A stretch of 64,000 nucleotides of DNA. Origin: an uncultured Collinsella sp. (GTDB taxonomy: Bacteria > Actinomycetota > Coriobacteriia > Coriobacteriales > Coriobacteriaceae). Location: positions 1-64,000 of the forward strand of contig CAUFBM010000008.1 of the NCBI GenBank assembly GCA_959023295.1, read 5' to 3'. The number at the start of each line of letters is the position of its first letter. The stretch's first letter is position 1. The notes below the pieces were generated by a model. It did not search any database and was not told the DNA's origin. It saw only the letters and a list, made by a program, of their open reading frames with translations. The translations under genes were made by a program, and so were the position numbers. Shown in pieces: positions 1-5,590 of the stretch.

Positions 1-253
1 TGCGGCTCATCCGGTTCCACCGGGCCGCGCGGCAAGGAGATATATTGCCAGACCGCGAAGCGATGTGGGACTTCAATTCCACTCTTCACAAGTCCTACAC
101 AACATATTGCTTCCTATATAAGTAATAGAAAGGCTAGTGCAGAAGTACTGCACGTATCAGATGATGACCCTTCGGTTAAGAGATATATACAGATCGGTCA
201 CCTGTAAGTGTCTATTTACCCGCGCTTTTGCTATATAAACCAGCGCTTTAGAT
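1..253. other. Intergenic left edge, no supported gene
   Basis: No open frame of useful length with a ribosome binding site is visible before the rplT terminator. The stretch is AT-richer than the coding DNA and has several TATATA-like boxes around 110-235 and a small inverted repeat near 138-154 (GTGCAG/CTGCAC). It may hold the promoter of a leftward gene that starts outside the window, but only the last few bases would be inside, so no call is made. Confidence 0.4.
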
Positions 254-290
254 AAAAAGAGGGAGCGCCGCGCACGGCGCGACACTCCCC
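254..290 (-). terminator. Rho-independent terminator of infC-rpmI-rplT
   Basis: Read on the minus strand, the sequence about 20 nt past the rplT stop forms a GC-rich stem (GCGCCG paired with CGGCGC, extended by GGGAG/CTCCC around small internal loops) followed by TTTTTAT. This is the classic intrinsic terminator layout and closes the translation operon. Confidence 0.85.
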
Positions 291-310
291 TAGCGATTCA
301 AGAGAATCGA

Positions 311-670
311 TTAGGCCTCGAGGGCCTTCTTGGCGATGGCAGCCAGCTCGTTGAAGGACTCGATGTCCTCGTAAGCCATCTGAGCCAGGACCTTGCGGTC
401 GAGCTCGATACCGGCAACCTTCAGACCGTGCATGAACTGAGAATAAGAGATGTCGTTCAGGCGAGCGGCGGCGTTGATACGGGTGATCCAGAGAGAACGG
501 ATCTCACGCTTCTTGTTGCGGCGATCACGATACTGGTACTGCAGGGAGTGCTGGACCTGCTCTTTAGCATGCTTGTAAGTACGCGAAGCGGCACCGTAGT
601 AACCCTTCGCACGGTGCATAACGGTACGGCGCTTCTTCTTGGCGGCAACAGCGCGCTTAATACGTGCCAT
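311..670 (-). CDS. rplT: 50S ribosomal protein L20
   Basis: Ribosomal protein L20 (119 aa, the usual length), a 23S rRNA-binding protein needed early in large-subunit assembly. The N-terminus is very basic (MARIKRAVAAKKKRR), followed by the family's RARS-type helical region, and the C-terminal globular half carries the conserved MHGLK and LDRKVLAQMA segments. The ATG at 670 has an AGGAG about ten bases upstream. It is the last gene of infC-rpmI-rplT and is followed by a strong terminator. In several bacteria L20 represses this operon by binding the infC leader or message; the attenuator seen upstream of infC fits such control, but L20 binding here is inference. Confidence 0.98.
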   Translation of the reverse strand: MARIKRAVAAKKKRRTVMHRAKGYYGAASRTYKHAKEQVQHSLQYQYRDRRNKKREIRSLWITRINAAARLNDISYSQFMHGLKVAGIELDRKVLAQMAYEDIESFNELAAIAKKALEA

Positions 671-716
671 GTTCTATCAACTCCTAGACGGTTAAACGAA
701 AAACGGGAACGCAAAC

Positions 717-908
717 TTAGGCGAGACGCGACTTGATGACCTTGCGGTCGGCAGCGGCGATCTCGGTCTCCTGACGGAAGCCACGCTTACGCTTGGTGGA
801 CTTCTTGCTCAGGATGTGGCTCTTAAAAGCCTTGGCGCGCATAAGCTTGCCGGTACCAGTCTTGCGGAAACGCTTCTTGGTGCCGCTGTGGGACTTCATC
901 TTAGGCAT
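717..908 (-). CDS. rpmI: 50S ribosomal protein L35
   Basis: Ribosomal protein L35 (63 aa, standard length). The protein opens with [14 protein letters not shown], the family signature, and stays strongly basic throughout. The ATG at 908 is preceded by AAGGAG at good spacing. It lies between infC and rplT with short gaps of 32 and 46 nt, the normal order of this operon, and is probably co-translated from the same message. Nothing unusual is seen in it. Confidence 0.98.
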   Translation of the reverse strand: MPKMKSHSGTKKRFRKTGTGKLMRAKAFKSHILSKKSTKRKRGFRQETEIAAADRKVIKSRLA

Positions 909-940
909 GAAATACTCCTTAATCGGTTACAGAACACTAG

Positions 941-1495
941 TTACTTGGTATCGCTTGCCGCTTTGTCCTCATCAAAGGCGCCCTTAATCGGGGCGAGCAG
1001 CATAAGCATGTTACGGCCTTCCATCTTAGGCTTGGACTCGACCGTAGCGTAAGGCTTGAGATCCTCGGCGAGACGCTCGAGAACGTTAAGACCCTGCTCC
1101 GGGTGAGCCATCTCACGGCCGCGGAACATGATGGTGATCTTAACGCGTGCGCCCTTCTTGAGGAAACGCAGAACGTGGCCCTTCTTGGTCTCGTAATCGC
1201 CAACGTCGATCTTGGGTCGGAACTTCATTTCCTTGACCTCGACCTTGGACTGGTTCTTACGAGCGGCCTTGGCCTTCATGGCCTGCTGGTACTTGAACTT
1301 ACCGTAGTCCATGACCTTGCAGACCGGCGGCTCCGCGTTGGGAGCGATCTCGACCAGGTCGAGACCCTGATCGTCGGCGACGCGCTGGGCATCGCGGATG
1401 GCGAACAGACCGAGCTGAGAGCCATCGACGCCAATCAAACGGCACGAAGATGCAGTGATCTCGTCGTTGATGCGGGTGTCATCAGACTTAGCTAT
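941..1495 (-). CDS. infC: Translation initiation factor IF-3, probable AUA start
   Basis: IF-3 binds the 30S subunit, blocks premature 50S joining and proofreads the start codon. Both halves are present: an N-terminal domain (RINDEI..., DAQRVADDQGLDLVEIAP) and a C-terminal domain (RPKIDVGDYETKK, FLKKGARVKITIMFRGREM). An in-frame ATG lies at 1510, but the bases right after it are themselves a Shine-Dalgarno (GGAGG, 1508-1504), and eight bases later comes ATA (1495-1493). No ribosome binding site precedes the ATG. I therefore place the start at ATA, giving 184 aa beginning at IAKSDD. IF-3 genes are known for rare start codons (AUU in Escherichia coli) that allow IF-3 to repress its own translation. 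A caller limited to ATG/GTG/TTG would report 941-1510. Confidence 0.93.
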   Translation of the reverse strand: MAKSDDTRINDEITASSCRLIGVDGSQLGLFAIRDAQRVADDQGLDLVEIAPNAEPPVCKVMDYGKFKYQQAMKAKAARKNQSKVEVKEMKFRPKIDVGDYETKKGHVLRFLKKGARVKITIMFRGREMAHPEQGLNVLERLAEDLKPYATVESKPKMEGRNMLMLLAPIKGAFDEDKAASDTK

Positions 1496-1514
1496 TTTCC
1501 CTACCTCCATTCAT

Positions 1515-1549
1515 AAAAAAATAACCCGGCGCTTCTCAGCAACCAGGTC
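1515..1549 (-). promoter_or_regulatory. Leader attenuator hairpin of the infC operon
   Basis: On the minus strand, 1549-1523 folds as ACCTGG/CCGGGT closing a second GCT/AGC stem with a GAGA loop, followed at once by a run of seven T (to 1515) and, 20 nt later, the infC start. This is an intrinsic terminator inside the 5' leader, so it should act as a transcription attenuator rather than as the end of an upstream unit. In Bacillus subtilis the same operon is attenuated through an L20-binding leader. A short competing stem (TCCTC/GAGGA) lies just upstream. The ligand here is not shown. Confidence 0.6.
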
Positions 1550-1712
1550 GTACACATAGACATCCTCGATTTGAGGAAGTGAATCTAAGTTGTATGACCA
1601 GTCAGCTACTCATTGGCGCCAAAAGGTGGGAACCCTCGGGTTCCTCTTTAGGGCATTGCGGGAACAACGCCTTGTGGATAATAACACGAGCAGCGCGTTA
1701 TCACATTACGTA

Positions 1713-1781
1713 CACGAAAAAGGGGGCCTTGACCCCCTTGAACGCTCTTTTGCATGTATGGTGCCCGAGGCGAGACTCGAA
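1713..1781 (-). repeat. Direct repeat copy 1: tRNA-Leu 3' fragment plus terminator
   Basis: This 69-bp stretch repeats 1897-1965 at an offset of exactly 184 bp with only a few mismatches. It contains the last ~23 nt of tRNA-Leu (T-stem half, acceptor 3' strand and encoded CCA at 1759-1761) and the tRNA's terminator hairpin, but no 5' part of the tRNA, so it cannot make a functional tRNA. Confidence 0.85.
1717..1740 (-). terminator. Duplicated tRNA-Leu terminator (distal copy)
   Basis: On the minus strand AAGGGGG pairs with CCCCCTT across a 6-nt loop and is followed by more T residues. It is the second copy of the tRNA-Leu terminator and would catch read-through before the infC leader begins. 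Confidence 0.7.
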
Positions 1782-1896
1782 GGGCCTTCGCTTTGCGAAG
1801 CCCCGGGCTTCGGGCGCACGGCGCCCTCGCCACGCTCCGCTACAAACAGGCCACAGGCCTGTTTGCTTAACGCTCCGCGCGCTCACGCGAGTTCGG
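1782..1896. repeat. 115-bp spacer with three short-loop hairpins
   Basis: The segment between the two direct repeats carries three perfect hairpins, each with a 3-nt loop: CTTCGC/GCGAAG at 1786-1800, GGGCGC/GCGCCC at 1812-1826 and CAAACAGGCC/GGCCTGTTTG at 1843-1865. No coding potential is seen. The even spacing of about 27-31 bp suggests a palindromic mini-element rather than random GC-rich DNA. Confidence 0.6.
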
Positions 1897-1965
1897 CACG
1901 AAAAAGGGGGCCTCGACCCCCTTGAACGCTCGCTTGCATGTATGGTGCCCGAGGCGAGACTCGAA
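1897..1965 (-). repeat. Direct repeat copy 2: overlaps genuine tRNA-Leu 3' end
   Basis: The tRNA-proximal copy of the 69-bp direct repeat; 1943-1965 is the real 3' end of tRNA-Leu and 1901-1924 its terminator. The homology stops where copy 1 loses the anticodon half of the tRNA. Confidence 0.85.
1901..1924 (-). terminator. tRNA-Leu terminator
   Basis: On the minus strand AAGGGGG pairs with CCCCCTT over a 6-nt loop, followed by TTTCG. It starts 19 nt beyond the CCA end of tRNA-Leu. Confidence 0.8.
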
Positions 1966-2029
1966 CTCGCACGTTGTTGCCAACGGTGGATTTTGAGTCC
2001 ACTGCGTCTGCCAATTCCGCCACTCGGGC
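1943..2029 (-). tRNA. tRNA-Leu (anticodon CAA)
   Basis: An 87-nt class II tRNA on the minus strand. The acceptor GCCCGAG pairs with CTCGGGC, followed by discriminator A and an encoded CCA. The anticodon stem GTGGA/TCCAC closes the loop CTCAAAA, giving anticodon CAA (reads UUG). A long variable arm (CGTTGGCAACAACG region) and the TTCGAGTC T-loop are present, as expected for leucine tRNAs. Confidence 0.95.
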
Positions 2030-2068
2030 ACGTAATGCGTGAGTTAGTTTATCACAGCTTTCTGTTGA

Positions 2069-3502
2069 TTAGTCCGAAAATGGAACTTCGAGCATTTCGA
2101 TGAGTTCGACCATGCGGAGCATCTCGCGCTGACGACATCCGCGACCGTCGACCGAAGCCTCACCCATCTGGTTATCGTAGGGGTCCTCGCGCATGCCGTT
2201 AAAGACGGGTTCAAACCCCGCCTGGAACCGACAGTTTGCCACCATGCGCCACGGATCGAGGTTGCCAAAGTAGTGGCGGCGGCGCCATTCCTCCCCCATC
2301 CTGCGTGCCGAGGAACCAAACGATACGTCGGCGTTAAGCCAACCGGTCTGTGGCGTATAGAACTCAGCCCAATCGTGCGGACCCACCGAATCAGGCGCAA
2401 CATACAGTCCACTCTGCCAACGGGCGGGCACACCGGCAATACGGCACATGGTGATAAACGTAAGCGCCATAACACCGCAATCGCCGCGGAGCGAGTGTGC
2501 ACAGTCATCGGCAATAGATCCCAAAAGCAGGTACGGTGGCTGATAGCGATAGTCGATATGCTGTGTCAGGTAATCATAGATAGCACGAGCGCGATCGAGC
2601 GGATCCTCGAGCCCGTCAATAACATGCTCCGTCAACTGTTGCAGGTACGGCGTAAACGTAATGTGCGGACGGTCCTCGGAAATATCTTCGGGTAACGGCG
2701 CATCCATACACGGATGCGCCGGAAGCGCACCCCCATAGATATCGCGATAAGCGGCATTGATTTGATAGCGATAGGTCACCGAGAATGAGCGATCGGTCGA
2801 GGAAACCCACGAGGCAGTACGTGCCGAGGCGCTCGCAGGAGCAATGGCGCCCTCCGGCGTCATATCAAGTATCTCGACCTGGGACTGCTGGCGGCAGGCG
2901 GCGGCAACGGGAAGCCACGCGCGAACGGTCTCCCCCTCCAAAGCACCGGGGACAGACACGCATGCCTTAAGCGTGATGGTGCGAGACAGCCCGCCTTGCG
3001 ACTCCATCTCCTCGAGCATCTGGTTGCGCAGCGCAATTCCATCCGTAGAATCGGGACGCAAACCCGGAACCTCCTTGGGATACACACGCAAAGAATCAAG
3101 GAAGTTGTCGAGAACAAACAGCTCGCCATCGATATAGCGCCAGTCAATACGCTTACGATTAATCAGGTCATCAAACTGCTCTTCGGTAAACTCAGGCCAT
3201 TCCTCGCGAATCATCGCAATAGCCTGATCGCGCGACACCGAAAAATGAAGCGGCGTCTCGATCATGCGATACCGCTCGGCGCGAACGCAAGCCACCAGCG
3301 AAGGCTCAGGATTCTGCCCCAAAAGGCGATCACAAGCCGCAACAGCCTGCGACAAATATCCGGCATCCTTGAGTCGAAGAATCTCGGGCGGCAGTCCAAT
3401 ATCGAGATGACGAAAGTCATCACAGCAAACATCAACAGAGCAACCAACAGGACCCTCGTCAATAACCTTCCCATCCGAAGGCAGCACATTAATAACAGCC
3501 AT
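2069..3502 (-). CDS. Transglutaminase-like domain protein
   Basis: A 477-aa protein with a transglutaminase/protease-like core in its C-terminal third. The triad is clear: Cys342 in RGDCGVMAL, His376 in GPHDWAEFY and Asp392 in LNADVSFG. No signal peptide or membrane segment is visible, so it is probably cytoplasmic. The N-terminal 280 residues have no motif I recognise. The frame opens upstream at a TTG (3514), but GGAG overlapping that codon sits six bases before an ATG at 3502, so I choose the ATG. Bacterial members act as cysteine proteases, amidases or cross-linkers, and the substrate cannot be told from sequence. It stands alone between the aldolase and tRNA-Leu. Confidence 0.85.
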   Translation of the reverse strand: MAVINVLPSDGKVIDEGPVGCSVDVCCDDFRHLDIGLPPEILRLKDAGYLSQAVAACDRLLGQNPEPSLVACVRAERYRMIETPLHFSVSRDQAIAMIREEWPEFTEEQFDDLINRKRIDWRYIDGELFVLDNFLDSLRVYPKEVPGLRPDSTDGIALRNQMLEEMESQGGLSRTITLKACVSVPGALEGETVRAWLPVAAACRQQSQVEILDMTPEGAIAPASASARTASWVSSTDRSFSVTYRYQINAAYRDIYGGALPAHPCMDAPLPEDISEDRPHITFTPYLQQLTEHVIDGLEDPLDRARAIYDYLTQHIDYRYQPPYLLLGSIADDCAHSLRGDCGVMALTFITMCRIAGVPARWQSGLYVAPDSVGPHDWAEFYTPQTGWLNADVSFGSSARRMGEEWRRRHYFGNLDPWRMVANCRFQAGFEPVFNGMREDPYDNQMGEASVDGRGCRQREMLRMVELIEMLEVPFSD

Positions 3503-3643
3503 ACCAAACTCCAAGTCTATTAGAACTCTTGAAGCCCATTGTAGCGAGATAAAAAAGAAAGCCCCAACAAAGGAGCCATCAACACCGCTGAACGGTAGTC
3601 AAATAAAAAAATTAGCCCAGTAACCCTGTAGCGAGTTAACAAA

Positions 3644-3737
3644 GGAGGCCCCGTTTCCCCGGAGCTGATTCCGTCGCGCGACTTCTGGCGAAGCCAGGTG
3701 AGCGCGAGGGAAACAGCGTAGGGGAAACGGGGCCTCC
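3644..3737. repeat. 94-nt nested hairpin after fba
   Basis: A perfect 17-bp inverted repeat (GGAGGCCCCGTTTCCCC and its complement, 3644-3660 and 3721-3737) encloses 60 nt that fold further: CTGxTTCC with GGAAxCAG, then TCGCGC with GCGCGA, then CTGGC with GCCAG around a TTC/GAA loop. On the minus strand it follows the fba stop by 21 nt and ends in TTTG, so it may terminate fba transcription, but it is far larger than an ordinary terminator. Confidence 0.75.
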
Positions 3738-3758
3738 GGCGGGAAGTTAAACCGCTAC

Positions 3759-4625
3759 TTACGCCTTGTTGACGGAGCCAAACTCCTCCATGAGCTCCTT
3801 GGTGCGAGCAACGATGTTGTCGCGACCAGGCTTGAGGAGCTTGCGGGGGTCAAAGCCCTTGCCCTGCTGATCCTTGCCGGCCTCGATGTACTCGCGGACG
3901 CCCTTGGCGAAGACGAGCTGCAGGTCGGTGTTGACGTTGATCTTGGAGATGCCCAGGGAAATAGCCTTCTTGATCTGATCCTCGGGGATGCCGGTGCCAC
4001 CGTGCAGAACGAGGGGCAGGTCACCGGTCTGGGCCTTGATCTCGCCCAGGCGCTCGAAGGAAAGGCCAGCCCAGTCGGCAGGGTACACGCCGTGGATGTT
4101 GCCGATGCCGCAGGCGAGGAAGTCGACGCCCAGGTCAGCGATCTGCTTGCACTCAGCAGGATCAGCGAGCTCGCCGCTGGAGGTCACGCCGTCCTCGGTG
4201 CCGCCGATGCCGCCGACCTCGGCCTCGATGGACATGCCCTTGGAGTGGGCAAGCTCAACGAGCTCCTTGGTGCGGTCGAGGTTAAGCTGGAAGGTCTCCT
4301 CGTGAGAGCCGTCATACATGATGGACGTGAAGCCGGCCTCGATGCACTTGAAGCAGTCCTCGTAAGAACCGTGATCGAGGTGAAGGGCGACGGGAACGGT
4401 AACGCCCGTGGCCTCGACGGCAGCCTTGACCATGTCGGCGCAGACCTTGAAACCGCCCATCCACTTAGCGGCACCAGCGGTGCACTGAAGGATCAGCGGA
4501 GACTTGGCCTCCTCGGCGGCCTGGAGAATAGCCAGGGTCCACTCGAGGTTGTTGGTGTTGAAGGCACCGAGACCGTACTTGCCGGCCTCGGCCTTCTTGA
4601 GCATGTCTGCTGCGTTGACGAGCAT
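3759..4625 (-). CDS. fba: Fructose-bisphosphate aldolase, class II
   Basis: Zinc-dependent class II aldolase (288 aa) that cleaves fructose-1,6-bisphosphate to dihydroxyacetone phosphate and glyceraldehyde-3-phosphate in glycolysis. It shows the class II signatures: LHLDHGSYEDC with catalytic Asp84 and zinc ligand His85, GFTSIMYDGSH, the zinc site GNIHGVY, and the phosphate-binding LHGGTGIP and INVNTDLQ segments. The frame extends 32 codons further upstream, but AGGAGG at 4637-4632 points to the ATG at 4625, where the family's usual N-terminus (MLVNAADMLKKA, then AFNTNN) begins. A TAAAAT box at 4671-4666 could be the -10 element. The gene is monocistronic, with the large hairpin at 3644-3737 downstream. 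A tagatose-bisphosphate aldolase is possible but less likely. Confidence 0.95.
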   Translation of the reverse strand: MLVNAADMLKKAEAGKYGLGAFNTNNLEWTLAILQAAEEAKSPLILQCTAGAAKWMGGFKVCADMVKAAVEATGVTVPVALHLDHGSYEDCFKCIEAGFTSIMYDGSHEETFQLNLDRTKELVELAHSKGMSIEAEVGGIGGTEDGVTSSGELADPAECKQIADLGVDFLACGIGNIHGVYPADWAGLSFERLGEIKAQTGDLPLVLHGGTGIPEDQIKKAISLGISKINVNTDLQLVFAKGVREYIEAGKDQQGKGFDPRKLLKPGRDNIVARTKELMEEFGSVNKA

Positions 4626-4714
4626 AAAAGAAACCTCCTGTAAGGTTGCTCCGATAACGTCTGTGATTTTACCACGGCGTATCCGAGCATAAACGTTCGT
4701 TTGTTCACGAATAT

Positions 4715-4790
4715 CGTCCAAACAGACTTTTTTTGACCGTTTGCCCTACGGAATCGACCCGTTGGGGAAAAATAGCTTGACGTTTGGACG
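4715..4790. repeat. 9-bp inverted repeat with 58-nt loop upstream of fba
   Basis: CGTCCAAAC at 4715-4723 is complementary to GTTTGGACG at 4782-4790. It lies between the MBL hydrolase stop and the fba promoter region. The loop has an A/T-rich run and little further pairing, so this could be chance or a loose terminator; it is listed because other intergenic regions here carry longer versions. Confidence 0.35.
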
Positions 4791-4820
4791 CTTCTCGTGC
4801 TTCAGAAGCTGGCTACAAAG

Positions 4821-5504
4821 CTACATCTGCATGAAAGGGTTCCGCATAAGCTCGCGTGCCACAGTGGTCGAATCGCCATGGCCGGTTAGGCAAACGGTAT
4901 CGGGCGGGAGAAGCCGGGCGAGCTTGGAGAGCGAGCGCAGAATCGCCGCCTCGTCTCCTCCAGAAAGATCGGTGCGGCCGTGGCTGCCCGGGAATAGCGT
5001 GTCGCCCACAAAGGCAATGTTCCCCTGCTCGGTGGCAGCAAACAAGACAATGCCACCCGGCGTATGCCCGGGCACCTCGATAACCTGCAGGCAAATGTCG
5101 CCTAGCTCAATGGTATCGCCCTCGGCAAGCAGCCGCGTCGGCTCGCCCGGATCGGGCGTCTCGATGCCCCACATCGCTCGCTGCTCCTCTATATTCGCAT
5201 GCGGCACAGTCGCATCCTTAACACACAGCTCGTACAAGGCGTCAGCGCCAACGGCGGCCCGAACTCCGGCTACACCGCCAACATGGTCGGCATGACCGTG
5301 CGTGCAGACGGAACCGAGCACATGCACGCCAGGGTGTTCGGCTCGGATGTGCGCAACGAGGTTTTCGCCTTCCCAAGCGGGATCGATAATCAAGCATTCG
5401 CCACTCGAAATAACGGCGTAACTGTTGGTCTGGATGGGCCCGTTTACAAGCACCTCAATCGAAGCCGTACCCCGAAGGGTTAAGTCCAAAGCCGCAGCGT
5501 CCAT
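4821..5504 (-). CDS. MBL-fold metallo-hydrolase (glyoxalase II-like)
   Basis: Metallo-beta-lactamase fold hydrolase of 227 aa. The metal-binding motif is intact as THGHADH (His69, His71, Asp73, His74), followed by PGHTPGG, GDTLF and the C-terminal TGHGD histidine. The arrangement is that of the small glyoxalase II / hydroxyacylglutathione hydrolase-like group common in anaerobes, which often lack glutathione, so the natural substrate may be another thioester or a different molecule. The ATG at 5504 has AAGGAGGG eight bases upstream. It is the third gene of the run recJ fusion - rel - MBL; the same order of rel and an MBL hydrolase occurs in many Gram-positive genomes. Confidence 0.88.
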   Translation of the reverse strand: MDAAALDLTLRGTASIEVLVNGPIQTNSYAVISSGECLIIDPAWEGENLVAHIRAEHPGVHVLGSVCTHGHADHVGGVAGVRAAVGADALYELCVKDATVPHANIEEQRAMWGIETPDPGEPTRLLAEGDTIELGDICLQVIEVPGHTPGGIVLFAATEQGNIAFVGDTLFPGSHGRTDLSGGDEAAILRSLSKLARLLPPDTVCLTGHGDSTTVARELMRNPFMQM

Positions 5505-5524
5505 GTGTGCGCCCTCCTTCTATA

Positions 5525-5557
5525 AACGTCGAGGCATCAAACGATGCCCCGAACGTA
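5525..5557 (-). promoter_or_regulatory. Hairpin between rel and MBL gene
   Basis: GGCATC/GATGCC with an AAAC loop forms a perfect 6-bp stem (5533-5548) that extends with mismatches to an ACGT/ACGT base. No T-run follows, so it is not a terminator and may affect message processing or stability between rel and the MBL gene. Confidence 0.35.
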
Positions 5558-5590
5558 ACCAATATCATTACTGTCGCGCGCTCGTCACGC

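Noticed and set aside
1759..1781. A second tRNA-Leu gene
   Set aside because: Only the 3' ~23 nt are present; there is no anticodon or 5' half, so it is a fragment.
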